Shown here: piece by piece, positions 45,923-57,340 of the stretch
How positions within the stretch are numbered: position 1 is the stretch's first letter
Layout of the letters: each line of letters starts with the position of its first letter
From: Diadema setosum
Taxonomy: Eukaryota > Echinodermata > Echinoidea > Diadematoida > Diadematidae
Assembly (NCBI GenBank): GCA_033980235.1
Contig: CM067072.1
Location: 16,309,047 to 16,373,046, forward strand
Length of the DNA stretch: 64,000 nucleotides
Reading direction: 5' to 3'
Program-made: the position numbers and the translations under genes
The notes under the pieces: model-generated
What the model saw: the letters and a program-made list of their open reading frames with translations, nothing else
Told to the model about the DNA's origin: nothing
The model's database searches: none

Positions 45923-46287
45923 GCTAGAAGCATGCAACAAGTGCGCATCTTCAGCCAACAAACCTCGTTGTGACGTCATCCCCTTCAGTCATCGCAGCTA
46001 ACTTTCAGCAACGCACAGTAAGCAGCCAGATTTGACGCAATTCATTTTTGTGACGTCACAAGAGCTAAAGGACACGTCCATTTTTTTTTCTCCTTAAGAA
46101 CTTTCAGCTATAAATAGCCTTCGAGGCGATACACACGAATATCGAGTAGCACTGAATAGTGTTTGTGGGTCCGTGTTGTCAACCTCCTTGTGGTGGGCCC
46201 GGGGCAACTGATCGTTCAGGTGACTGATTTATCAGGCGAATGACAACAATCTGAGACAGCAGCAGCAACAGTAAAGCTCCAAATAAG

Positions 46288-47810
46288 ATGAATCCTTCAT
46301 GTCCACAGCCTGAAGCTGACACAAAGTTATCAGGGCAAGCATCTTTTGATGTCATACAGGAAGGCGTCTCCGTGCTGCAACTAAACGTAGAAGGCCTAAC
46401 CAAAGCCAAGATCAATGTTATTGAACAGTTACTTCAGACACATAAAGCAACAGTAGTTCTTCTACAGGAAACTCATGCTAAGGACAGCTCTTATCTCAAT
46501 ATCCCTGGTTTCACTCTGGCCGCACATACAGTAAGCGAAATTCATGGGATTGCAACTTTTGTCAAGAGTACTCACAGTTGGAAAGCATTGGTTTCATGTC
46601 CATCAGACTCACCAGTGGAGTGGCCGGCAACGTTAGTTGAAGAGGTTACCATTATCTACAAGCCACCCTCATTTCGACTCCAGCCAAATACCCTTCCTAT
46701 CTTCAGTGCTCCTTGCATCTATGCTGGAGATTTCAACAGTCACAGTACTTCATGGGGCTACTCATCCACTAATCCAGATGGTTTTGCACTAGAAGATTGG
46801 TCCTCAACAGCTGGTGTCCAATTACTGTTTGACCCAAAACAGCCAGACAACTTCCACTCTTGCAGATGGAATACAACGTCAAATCATGACTTAGCCTTTG
46901 TCAACTTTCAAGGCCCATCACCTCACCGGATTATCTTAGACCCCTTTCCCAAGTCACAACACAGGCCATCACTGCTCATACCAGTAAACCCAGTCCGACC
47001 AGTCACAACGAAGCCTGTTAAGCGTTGGAATTTCCGCAAGGCCGACTGGAAAAAATTCTCGAACTTGGTAGATGAAGCCGTATGCAATCTCCCTCCACCA
47101 ACTCCCCGTGGCACCGACCAAGCCTACTCAGACTTCTGCAATATCCTTATCAAGGCAGCAACGAATTCCATCCCGCGCGGTTTTCGCCGACAATACATCC
47201 CCACCTGGGACGAAGAATGTGATGCTATCTACAACCAGTTCTTGCGATCTGAACCTGGAGACTTGGCTTCCACCAAAGCCTCAGAACTGACTGATTGTCT
47301 AGACAGGAAGCGTCGTAAACGTTGGAAAGAAACCGTGCAAGGGATAGACTTCACTCACTCTAGCAGAGTTGCTTGGAAGACTCTCAAACGCCTCACTGGA
47401 AACAGTACCAAACCTAGAACATGTCCTGTGTCAGCCAACTCCATCGCAGAACAACTTGTTAGCAATGGGCGATTCAAGGACTGTGACAAGGCCCACACTC
47501 AATCTGTGAAACAGGAGACTACCAACCTATGGCAGGCCCCGGGAGTGGATGGATGGTTGTCGGCCCCATTCTCTCAGGAGGAGTTAGCTAATGCTTTAGC
47601 CCTACTTAGGAGTGGAAAGGCCCAAGGTCCGGACAACATCCCACCGGAATTCCTTATTCATTGCGGGGTCAAATGTCAGAAGTGGTTAACAGATTTCTAT
47701 TCTTGCTGTTTCACCAACCAAGTCATCCCTAAGATATGGAGAAAAGCCACTATAATTGCTCTCCCAAAACCAAACGAACCAGTTGATGACCCCAAGAGCT
47801 ACGTACAGAC
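46288..47810 (+). CDS. LINE ORF: endonuclease and RT N-terminus
   Basis: From ATG 46288, an AP-like endonuclease: VSVLQLNVEGLTKAKI, VVLLQETHAKDSSYL, IYKPPSF, IYAGDFNSHSTSWGY (GDFN catalytic block) and TTSNHDLAFVN (S-D-H equivalent). A linker (WNFRKADWKKFSNLVDEAV) leads to RT fingers SGKAQGPDNIPPEFL and WRKATIIALPKP. The enzyme nicks target DNA and primes reverse transcription there. The frame is open for more than 500 codons. It then derails at SY|VQTNLP, where a 4-bp insertion at about 47801-47806 replaces the expected SYRPISLL. Confidence 0.88.
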
Positions 47811-48130
47811 CAATCTCCCTTCTCTGTGTTCCTTACAAGCTTCTGGAACGTCTCCTTCTGGCGAGGATAGAACCTGTGGTTGACCCACAATTACCAGATG
47901 AACAGGCGGGCTTCCGCCATGGTCGGAGTACAGTCCACCAAATTGTCAAGCTGACCAATGACATCGAAGACAGCTTTGAGAAGAATCACAAAGCTGGCGC
48001 CATCTTTGTCGACCTCACTGCAGTCTACGACACTGTGTGGCACCAGGGTCTGACTCTGAAATTATTAAAGACAATCCCTGATCGCCACATGGTGAGGTTC
48101 CTCTGCAACATTCTAGCTATAACAGGAGGT
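47800..48130 (+). CDS. LINE ORF: RT core, +1 frame block
   Basis: In the shifted frame it reads TYRPISLLCVPYKLLERLLL, DEQAGFRHGRSTVHQIVK and GAIFVDLTAVYDTVWHQ, with the first catalytic Asp in DLTAVYD. It ends where a 2-bp TA insertion (CTAGCT[AT]AACAGG, about 48117) returns the reading to the original frame, since +4 and +2 sum to 6. Without both insertions the ORF would be continuous. Confidence 0.85.
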
Positions 48131-49323
48131 TCGTTCTGAAGACTAGTGATGGACAGTCCAGCAGACCACGCCAACTGCGGAATGGAGTTCCTCAAGGCTC
48201 TGTACTATCCCCCTTGCTCTTCAACATATACATCAGTGACATCCCCTTCACAACCTCACGACAGTATGGCTATGCAGATGACCTTGCCCTTCTTCACTTT
48301 GACAGAGCCTGGTCAAATGTAGAGAATACCCTCACTGCAGATATGTCGCAAATCGCGAAGTACTTAAGGATCTGGAGACTCAAGATTAGCATGTCCAAGA
48401 CAACGGTAACAGCTTTCCACCTGAACACCAAGGAGGCTAATCGGCAACTCAGTGTCATTTTTGATGGAACACCTCTTCCATACAATGCTACACCAACCTA
48501 CCTTGGAGTGAAGTTGGATAGGCAGCTGACCTACAAGGAACAACTCAAGGCCATAAGTGCAAAAGTGTCTTCAAAGAACAACCTCCTTCACCGACTTGCA
48601 GGCTCAAAATGGGGTGCCAGTGCAACCACTCTCCGCACTAGTGCGCTAGCACTGGTATACAGTGCCGCGGAATACGCCTCCCCTGCGTGGTGTAGGATCT
48701 CTCACACCAAGAAACTTGACTCAGTTCTGAATGACACCATGAGATTAATAACAGGATGTCTCCGGCCTACACCAACGGAATTCCTACCTGTTCTCTCAGA
48801 CATCGCTCCTGCCCCCATGCGCCGAGAACATCACACACATAGGCTGTTAACCAAGGCCTCCAGCAACCCGGACGACCTCCTCCACGACGTAGTTGAGGGC
48901 TCTGTAACTCTGGGTCAGCGGCATCAGCGACTGAAGTCTCGCCGCCCTTTCTCCCGCCATGCAGCAATGCTGAGAGGATCAGACTTCAACATCTGTCAGA
49001 CATGGAGAACAAGCTGGGAAGACACCCAACGACCTGCCCAACTCGTTGTCACGCCCAACACATCTGTCCCCCCAGGAGCAAACCTCCCAAGGAGTGAGTG
49101 GGTGTCTCTAAATCGGATTCGAACGGGAGTTGGGCGTTTCAATGCAGCCATGCATCGTTGGGGGCTACGCCCGTCAGCAGCTTGCCAGTGTGGTGCATCA
49201 GAACAGACTGCTCAACACATCTCGAGTGAGTGCCCTGATCTCCGACCTCCTGACAACATGGACCTGACACACCCTACTCCACAGACTGTAACTTGGCTAC
49301 AACAATTGAGGGACATTACTTAG
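48120..49323 (+). CDS. LINE ORF: RT palm, thumb and zinc knuckle
   Basis: After the 2-bp insertion: LRNGVPQGSVLSPLLFNIYI, then the catalytic YGYADDLALLHF box, SMSKTTVTAFHLNTKEANRQ, PTYLGVKLDRQLTYKEQL, LAGSKWGASATTLRTSALAL and YSAAEYASPAWCR. The C terminus has CQCGASEQTAQHISSECP, a CCHC-like knuckle seen at the end of several LINE ORF2 proteins. Stop at 49323. There is no stop in over 390 codons, which supports a recent insertion. Confidence 0.88.
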
Positions 49324-49365
49324 CTGCTGCTGCCTCATAAGCAAGAAGAATCACCTCAGTTGCTG

Positions 49366-50387
49366 AGACGCGCGGTCTTTAAAGTTTTTGTTGTTGTTTA
49401 TCAAGCGTCTTTGATTGTTTTTAGAGGTGCTTGAGAGGCGCACACTAATTTTGCATGCGCGCCAAAGAGGTTTTTGATGCGCGCGTTGTAACAACTCGGA
49501 CCATTACTGCGAGTGAGCCGCTCCCATATGCATAGTACAACACTGTACAATCCAGAGGGACAACCAATACAACTCATCCCGCCGTCAAACAAAGCGAGGC
49601 CGAGTTATCCCCGAGTCCGAGTCTAGCCTGACCCCGTTCGGGTAAGTTCTGAGACTGAACGTTTTTGGTTAATATTTCCCATTTTCGTTGTTACCCATCG
49701 AATATCTTGTTATTACAGCGTTATTCCGCACATTTCCTAGGCATACGTTCACATTTTGGAGCAAAATTTGACAACTTTTGCAGGCGTACCAGAACTTTGT
49801 TTGGGCTTTAATTGAAATTTGAAGTTTGAAGTTTGATTTATTACTCAACGACCCTCGTGGGGTATGGGAGTACAATGTCAATTGAAAATAGGCAAATAGA
49901 AAAATTTCAAATAAGAATTAATATATATACATGTATAATAAAAATATATACAAGATATCAACATACTTTTCAAAGAAAATTTGCATAAAAGTATGTTATA
50001 AATAATATACTATACAAATGTAAATCTATCACATGAATTACGAACAATGGACAGCGCGCGGTCCTCAAACGTAATTACGCACATCACCTAAGACGCGCTG
50101 TCTTTGAAGTTGTTGTTGCTGTTTATCAAGTGTCGTTGATTGTTTTTAGATCACGTTATTGCCAATTTTTTTACCTCCACGAAATAATCCTTATTACTTA
50201 AAAATCTCCTTCTTCAAAATAAAAGCTACGACTATAATTTTTGAATTTTTTTAAGATAACAAAAATACCACTACCTTTGGAAACGAATGATGTTTCTAGG
50301 TGTACTGAGTTTGTACTTAGCTCTCTTTTGTATCGTCATGTAGGGTAGCCATTTTGTGTTCATTTTTATCGCGCGCCTTCTTATCTT
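49366..50387. repeat. Mixed repeat remnants
   Basis: 49365-49425 and 50045-50155 belong to the GGTCCTCAAGCG family (TTTGTTGTTGTTTATCAAGC shared). 49806-49880 on the minus strand (CCCCACGAGGGTCGTTGAGT, AATAAATCAAACTTCAAACT) looks like a LINE 3' end. No gene seen. Confidence 0.5.
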
Positions 50388-50990
50388 GTTATACAAATGA
50401 TGCACAGGATAGAGTGCGTTAGTGAAGGTGCGGCGCACTCTCGAGTATTGACAATGGTGCAACATGCACTCGGTGCACACGCCACGAAATAATCCTGTGC
50501 ATCATTTGTTTCATAAAATGGGTCGAATTAACTAACAGCATTTTTCACGTACTTTTGTGGGTCAATACCTGTCAGCTACATGTAGCACTCGCTCAAAAGT
50601 CAAGATATCCGAAGATGTTCGTCCCAAACATTTACGCACGTCGCACTCGGAAATCCCGCACATAAGTACTGTACGTATAAGAGTATACGTACGCTACATG
50701 TTATGCACAAGAAAGGCCGGCTGGCAGCCCGAACTAGAAGTTGTTTACAGGATTGACAGCGCTTATAGTAGCGCGTGACGCGCACTTGTAACAACTGATT
50801 GAGTGCGCACTGCTAGTGTAAACATTGTGACGTCAGGCCGTGCATGATCGTAAAAAATAATGCACTCGCACGTGACTCATTTCAGCGCTTCCAATTGGCT
50901 ACATTCTTGAACCCATTTTGATAAGAAATTAATGCACGCACACGTGACTCATTTCAACGCTTCCGATTGGCTACATTCTGGAACCCATTT
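50388..50990 (+). repeat. Dispersed repeat, copy 2
   Basis: Same orientation as 11018-11660 and highly similar. It has an extra internal duplicate of CACGTGACTCATTTCA(G/A)CGCTTCC (50870 and 50941) and a shorter palindrome. Together the two copies define a family of about 0.6 kb. Confidence 0.75.
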
Positions 50991-51059
50991 ATTAATACTA
51001 TCTTTGGCAGAAACTAAAGCACGCACTTTAGTGCGCGCATGCAAACCTCAAATACGCGC

Positions 51060-51690
51060 ATCCTTAACTCGCATGTTCATTGACCCTACCTGCCAAAATA
51101 TCAAAAATCCTTCATAAATTCCCCCAAAATTATCTGATCTCTAATAAAAGTTCAAGGTCCAGTTTACCTTTGGGAGCAGTGTTTTCAAAAATGTTCAAGA
51201 TATCACAGTTGATGCAAATGTGTAGGTCTGTTGTATCATAAAACATCCTACCATATGAAATATTTGCAATAAAACCTAAAATGTAAGGAGATATCAGGGT
51301 TTTTCTCAATAAACCGTAACTGTATACGGTTTAGTCTCGAAACATTTTTATTATAACTATTGTTCACATTTTGTGTATTTAACAACACTTAACATTGATT
51401 ATACGGATTCAAATTTTGACAGTGGTTGTCTCTATCCCTAACTCACATTTTAAAACTACAGTATTTTAAAGCACTAATGCTGGGTTTTTGTTTCATCCGC
51501 AAATGGAAAATTATGCCTTTAATCGTTTGTTACTTGTGTCATTCTCAACCTTTCCTGCAAGTTTCATCCCAATCCGTTAACTACTTTTTGAGTTATTTTG
51601 CACACGGACAAACGAACGAACGAACTAACTAACAAACAAACCAACGGTAACGAAAACAAAACCTCCCCCCTTGGCGGAGGTACTTAGTAA
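51060..51690 (+). repeat. Transposon-like repeat ending in a hairpin
   Basis: The 3' portion reads GGACAAACGAACGAACGAAC and AAAACCTCCCCCCTTGGCGG plus AGGT. Upstream, AAGTTTCATCCCAATCCGTT is a word set common in such dispersed repeats. No protein. Confidence 0.45.
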
Positions 51691-52104
51691 TAAGTAAAAA
51701 GGGGGCAACTGGCTGCATAATATCACATTCAGGGGAGCAAGCTTTACACTAATAATGCATCAAAAATTAACTCTGCATTTTACTGTAGCACATACATACT
51801 CTCACATGAAATCAATGATACAGCGACTTCGTCTATAAAAAAAAGCTCCAAACTATACTATCCTATCCAAAAACTCACGTAAAGACAAAATTTCATTCCA
51901 CAATCCGTTGTCCGTCATTTTATAGAAATCCATGTATGGTATAACACTGTGTAATGTGTGTAACGTGCACCCGGTAACATTTGTGCCCTAAAAGGTGAGG
52001 TAGTTTTTATCATTGGTTTAGCTTGGTTCGCTGATTGTTTGTTAACGAGGTAAAAAAAAAGAAGCAAACAATAAAGGAGACCGCCATCGTAAGACTCCAT
52101 TAGA

Positions 52105-52105
52105 T

Positions 52106-52162
<57 letters not shown>

Positions 52163-52260
52163 GTGGCTACTTGTATAGCGCACAGGTCCACTTTTCAGTG
52201 CTCATGGCGCTTCAAAAATGAAAAAATATATATTTACATGCATATACATATTCAAACATT
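52105..52260 (-). mobile_element. LINE/SINE 3' end with (ATT)n tail
   Basis: On the minus strand: GAAGCGCCATGAGCACTGAA, AAGTGGACCTGTGCGCTATA, CAAGTAGCCACTATTATT, then about 18 ATT/AAT triplets. The GCGC(C/T)..GAGC...GCGCTATA(C/T)AA..GCC-(ATT)n end is a familiar LINE 3' terminus in deuterostomes. Confidence 0.55.
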
Positions 52261-52264
52261 TCAA

Positions 52265-52356
52265 CAAAGAAGAAAATACATACATATATGATGTATATAT
52301 ATGATATATATGATATATATATATATGATAAATATATATATATGATATATATATAT

Positions 52357-52402
<46 letters not shown>
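52265..52402. repeat. (TA)n/(GATATA)n microsatellite
   Basis: Long TA runs interspersed with ATATGATATA units. Confidence 0.95.
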
Positions 52403-52404
<2 letters not shown>

Positions 52405-52439
52405 ATGAAAATATGATCATATACATTTCCAAACCGTTA

Positions 52440-52690
52440 CACAACTTACACAGTGTGGGTGTACGTCACGAGACCGACCCCCACAAGTCATACAGCCAAA
52501 GAGTTATACAGCTCACGAGTTCGACACTAAGTGAAAAAACCCACAAGTTTCACATGCCCACGAGTTATACAGCACATTTGTGTGACAGTATGCAAAAGAG
52601 GCTTCCGAGACCGTCAAAAGGCAAAGGAGGCCCACGAGACCAACAGGATGAACAGCGCCACCTATAGCCCAATTGTATAAGGTGTCCAGA
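52440..52690 (-). repeat. GGTCTCGTG-rich array, copy 1
   Basis: The minus strand carries irregularly spaced GGTCTCGTG(A/G)GC, CGAACTCGTGAGC and TATAACTCGTGGGC words, and ends near GATGAACAGCGCCACCTATA. The same words in the opposite orientation fill 57840-58215. The spacing of about 20-35 bp is too irregular for a CRISPR. Confidence 0.7.
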
Positions 52691-52733
52691 TAATGACATA
52701 AGGAAAATATGATCATATATTACAAAAAAGTCC

Positions 52734-53045
52734 TGTGGTACTCCTGTGGTAATTACCACAGGACAATTCCACAGGACAGTACCTCAGGGCAGTACCACAG
52801 GACGGTACCACAGGACAGTACCACAGGAACTGTCCTGTGGTATTTTGGGACATTACCACAGGACAGTACCACAGGACATTACCACAGGAAAGTACCACAG
52901 GACATAACCACAGGACATTAACAAAGGTCCAGTACCACAGGACAGTACAACAGACATTGTCCTGTGGTATTTGGGGACGTACCACAGGACAGTACCACAG
53001 GAGAGTACCACAGGACATTACCACTTATACAGGACATTACCACAC
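52734..53045. repeat. 14-bp ACCACAGGACAGT minisatellite with inverted units
   Basis: About 20 units of (T)ACCACAGGACA(G/T)T. At three places the unit is inverted (TCCTGTGGTA at 52731, 52829, 52959), making local palindromes. Open frames in either direction are artefacts of the repeat. Confidence 0.9.
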
Positions 53046-53071
53046 TAATATGCAACACACACACTAATATG

Positions 53072-53105
<34 letters not shown>

Positions 53106-53595
53106 GAATACACAGAATTGTACTGGCTGTACATATAGCCATAAGGAACATGAATGAGCAAGTGAGTTGTTCTGAATAAAGTGTTGTCTGTTCGCAACCA
53201 TGGTGTAACTGGTATTTTCAACATGTCTCTCAAGCTAACGAAGTTCCCAACATTAATATGCAACACAACTCATCTTGACAAGTGGATGTAGTCATCTACG
53301 AATCTGTTGATTTAGTATAAATTTATACAGGTAATAACGTGATCGTCTGTTAAGGTCGTGGAAAGGATTCGGATAAAGAATATATGTCCATGAAAAGAGC
53401 TATTCTATTTCATGAAAAAAAAAAACCGTTTTGGGGAGATAATTTTACAAACACGAGTAACAAATCGAGATGAATCGCTGTGATATAAAACGTTTTCATC
53501 CATTGAATGGTCATACATCATAGTTTACAGAGATGATTATAGAGATAATTACAAATTGAACTCAAAAAGTCTTAGCAGGCGGGTAGGATATCTAA
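53046..53595. other. (CA)n and non-coding sequence
   Basis: (CA)n at about 53077-53103. The remainder is featureless AT-rich sequence. Confidence 0.7.
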
Positions 53596-55628
53596 CTAGA
53601 GAAGCACTCTGAGAGCGCAGACCTCCGCCAAGCATGCAGCTCATTTCCACCACTGATCTTGTTCTTTCTTCCTATGTGATACAACGGCAGAAAGTTAATT
53701 TCTTTTCTTTATCTACCTCAGGTTAGAACAAGCACAGAAAAATAACAGACAGTGACAAAAGATTGAACGTGTTGGTCAGAGCTGATCATGATTATTAGCT
53801 CGCTGTTTACTTATTCACCGTTGTAATTCGGGCATGAACATTGCGAAGGTGGACATAACACAAACATAATTTATATAGCAAGAGAAACGTTAGGCGGTAT
53901 GACAAGATAAAGTATTAATACCATAAGATTAAATGCCTAGAGACTGAGAAGGAAGGAGGTTAGAAAGGGCGTCTGACTTGATGTAAGAGTCCCTAGCTTT
54001 GTCCGACTTCCAACGGCCATGCTGAGAAATCAGGAATGAAGGTACGCGATTGTTGCAAGCAGAGGATGCTCCACCTGACCGGAGGCTATGCAAGCCAAAC
54101 TTAGAAACATCCGGAACAAAGGGCTTCAAAGCCTCTAGGACTACCTCGCGGGTTCTAGTGTAACTAAGGCCGTGGGAAGTCACGATAAGGCCACCCTTGG
54201 AAAGAGTAAGCCTGCGAATCACTGGTAGGGGAGAATGAGGAGAATCGCCAAGTGCTGCAAAGTATCGTTCGGCTATAACGACGGGGCAGGTCGGTTTAGA
54301 TGTCCTGGCGATGGTTACATCTCTGCCTTTACGAAACTGGTCGGTTTTTGAAGACGATAAGTGTAGAACTAGCCGATCGTGATGGGTGGTGCAATCCTTC
54401 CTCCTCAGCCTGCTGAGATCATCGAAGCGCAAAAATCCGGCGTAAGAAACGAAACATACGAATAAAATGCGGAGGTCGACTAAGGATGCATTAAGGTGAC
54501 CATGAGAAGCGAGAAGATTTGACAGGATCTCTGGAGTGACGGGTTCTTTGCGACAAAAGGGGGACGAGTGGATGCGATAATAACCCTGGACTGCTGTTTT
54601 TACCATAGGATCGTCTGTAGGAGAAGGAAGGCCCGCAAGACTGTGAGCCCATTTGACTGAAGGGACGAGCGAATCTGCTGCGGTCTTGGCTCCGTTGACT
54701 GAAGAAAGGTGACAAAGGTACAGTCAGAGATGGTAAGCTTGGACGGGAAAGGTTGGAACTTCGGGTTTGGAGATGGCCCATTGGACCCATCTGGCCCAAC
54801 AGGATTTATATTTTGATGTGGTAGAATAAGCTTTAGCGGACATGAGGAGAGACGGAAGCACGTCAGAAGCCAGGTTGCGTAGGTGGGGATCGGTGACCCA
54901 CTCCTTCTTGGTGGACCATGTTTGTATAAGTTAGCTCGTGGGAGCAAAGAATGGGAAAATATCAATAAGGAGAAAAAGACAGTCGAAAGACTGACAAAAT
55001 ACGTGAAAGGTCAGGATAATCAAATAGAGATTTTTAATTAACAAAATTAATTATGCTTAATAAAACAATGTAAATAGCGCATTGCTCTTTCGCGAAAGAA
55101 ACATCAATATAATGATTTAATAAAAAAAATATCAATGGGGAAGGGAAGTGAAGAAAAACTGAGAATTGAGTGAAGGTATAGGATGCAAGGCGCCCAGTAC
55201 CAGACTAATGTGCGAGACACAAGTACTCGGAGGCTACGAAAACCCCCCATATTTATTCAGAGAATGGAGGATACGTGGTTGCGTCCAAGGATACTGAGCG
55301 AGGGCGCACTCCCATGTTCCTTGCTCCTGATTACGAAATAAAGTGAGTGCAACAGGGGGGGGGGGATTCGTGAAGAACCAACAGAGGGGGGAGGGGTGGG
55401 AAGTAGAGCTAATAATGCTCAACCGAGAATGAAGAAAGAATGCGAGCTAGCGCTATAAGTACTTTCGAAATTCACAGTTGCGTAACAAACACAAAAGGCA
55501 ACACCTTTCATTCGATACCGAAAAGAAATTCCACTTCTATAGAGATCATAATCATGGTTAAGTATGCGTGCTGGAAGTCGCCCGATTACGTCATAAACTT
55601 CCAACTCACGGTGCGCCCCGCCTTACAG
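53596..55628 (-). mobile_element. Tyrosine-recombinase element (DIRS/Crypton-like)
   Basis: It starts CTAGAGAAGCACTCTGAGAG and ends GGTGCGCCCCGCCTTACAG; both ends are shared with the deleted relative at 34355-34566. It carries a single recognisable gene, a tyrosine recombinase on the minus strand. No RT or RNase H was found, so it is a Crypton-like element or a DIRS/Ngaro element stripped of its pol genes. 54966-55600 has no recognisable coding. Confidence 0.7.
53929..54950 (-). pseudogene. Tyrosine recombinase (XerD/DIRS type), one in-frame stop
   Basis: One minus-strand frame runs about 340 codons from near 54950 to 53929. First the core-binding domain: KKEWVTDPHLRNLASDVLPS, KAYSTTSKYKSCWARWVQWA, VKWAHSLAGLPSPTDDPMVK and VQGYYRIHSS. 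Then the catalytic domain: CFVSYAGFLRFDDLSRLRRK (first Arg), SSSKTDQFRKGRDV (Lys region), GLHSLRSGGAS (H-x-x-R), HGRWKSDKARDSYIKSD (H/W and the nucleophilic Tyr). All catalytic residues of the family are present. A single TGA (54724-54726) interrupts the core-binding domain. It acts by cutting and rejoining DNA during element integration. Confidence 0.85.
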
Positions 55629-55639
55629 TAATGACAGTA

Positions 55640-56288
55640 TATAGTCCATGGGCCAGGCCAGATATTGGTACCATCTGAGGTGGCAAAACCTTTTTGGTGT
55701 CATTTTGTTTGTCAGGCATAGATATGCTTATCAAGCTATGATAGCATTTCCAAATGAGTAGCTTAGTCCTAATAAATGAATTTTTAACCCGTTTGGTTTC
55801 GCTGTTATATCCCTTTACTTCTGAATCGAAACTGACCGCTATAGAAAGAAGAGCACTGTCTTCTGTATGTCCACAGGTGTTCTGTTGTAAACGCGGTGCG
55901 CTTAGTCTTTATTCAAGGCAGCGAAGGGAATATCCAGGGGTTATGATGTCCACAGCGCTTAGTCTTTATTCTAGACAGCGAAGGGAATATCCAAAGCTAA
56001 TGATACAGTGTATATCCCTTTATCTAAAAAGCAAACAAAAAAACAATTCCTAGTGGAAATTTTCAAAGGTCACACTCTGCCTGTCTTTGGTCAAAGAGCG
56101 TCAAAAATATTTGGCATTGGTCGGGTTGATGGCTGAAATCTCTGACTAAGCTACTACTCTGGAAATGCTATTATACTTTATATGCCATTTCAAAATGCAC
56201 AACTATAACTTGCCATGCACCTCAGGTGGTACCAGTAACCCATTTTTTCGGGTCTTGGCCCATGGACAAATTGTGTGACAATGGTTTC

Positions 56289-56332
<44 letters not shown>

Positions 56333-57108
56333 GTCTGATTAACAACAATATCAGTTCTGGTAAACACTGCAAAAAAAAAACATGAAAACAAAACAATGTA
56401 CCGTTATCATATCTAAAGTTACTAATAAAAGGAATTATCTACACTGTTTTTATACTACCCTCTCAACAAATACATCAGCTTTAAACAAAAATCACTCTGC
56501 TCATTTACAATAGTATTTATTATTACGTATTGTAGTGTACCGGTTCATTGTTTGATGGAAATAAAGCTACATTGGCGTGGCATTAGTGTTTTCACCTCAG
56601 CGTTTTTCACCGGAAAATGATGAATAATAAAAAATACGGCAAAATATACGAGGAATTGCTTTTTTGTTTGTTTTTTAGATAAAGGGATATACACTGTATC
56701 ATAGGCTTTGGATATTCCCTTCGCCGTCTTGAATAAAGATTAAACGCACCGCGTTTAGCTCTGGACAGCATCACCCTTTGGATATTCCCTTCGCCGCCTT
56801 GAAAAAATACTAAGCGCACCGCGTTTACAACAGAACACCTGTGGACATACCATGAGCTCCATGGACATACAGAAGACCGTGCTCTTGTTTCTATAGCGGT
56901 TAGCCTCGATTCAGAAGTATATATAGGGATATAAAAACGAGACCAAATTGGTTAAAAATTCATTTATTAGGACTAAGCTACTCATTTGGAAATGCTATCA
57001 TAGCTTGATAAGCATATCTATGCCCAACAAACAAAATGACACCAAAAAGGTATTGCCACCTGAGATGGTACCAATAACCAATTTTTCGCCTCTTGGCCCA
57101 TGGACTAA
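55640..57108. mobile_element. 1.47-kb foldback transposon with 11-bp target duplication
   Basis: TAATGACAGTA flanks both sides exactly (55629-55639, 57109-57119). Ends TATAGTCCATGGGCC and GGCCCATGGACTAA mirror each other. Arms of about 420-460 bp pair throughout (for example GGTACCATCTGAGGTGGCAA, GCTATGATAGCATTTCCAAA, CGAAGGGAATATCCA repeats). An inner partial repeat of the end occurs at 56210-56270. Long arms plus a 9-11-bp duplication suggest a Mutator-like or Foldback-type transposase. No transposase is encoded. (GT)n at 56297-56331. Confidence 0.88.
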
Positions 57109-57119
57109 TAATGACAGTA

Positions 57120-57303
57120 ACATTTATTCTCATGTCACCCGATTAGGGTATTGGAGAACACAATGTCAACATAATTATTTAAATGAAATGTATTTACACT
57201 TTGATGCAGATTTTTTTTCTTACACTTTTCACACTTACACATATTTACACTTTATCCAGTATGAAACTCATTTACACATAGGTTTATCGACAGAATATAT
57301 TTA

Positions 57304-57340
<37 letters not shown>

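Larger units (their letters stand above)
46130..49365 (+). mobile_element. Nearly intact LINE (Jockey/I superfamily)
   Basis: A 5' leader, then an endonuclease-RT ORF of about 1010 codons (46288-49323) interrupted by only two small insertions, then a short 3' UTR (to about 49365). Endonuclease, RT and a terminal zinc knuckle are all complete. The RT wording (FVDLTAVYDTVWH, GVPQGSVLSPLLFNIYISDI) is typical of a LINE group found widely in fish, cnidarians and molluscs. I would place it in the Jockey/I superfamily without certainty. No ORF1/gag was seen upstream. Confidence 0.85.

Noticed and set aside
52440..53045. CRISPR-like repeat array
   Set aside because: Units are short and degenerate, spacers are absent or irregular, and the genome is eukaryotic. 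These are minisatellites.
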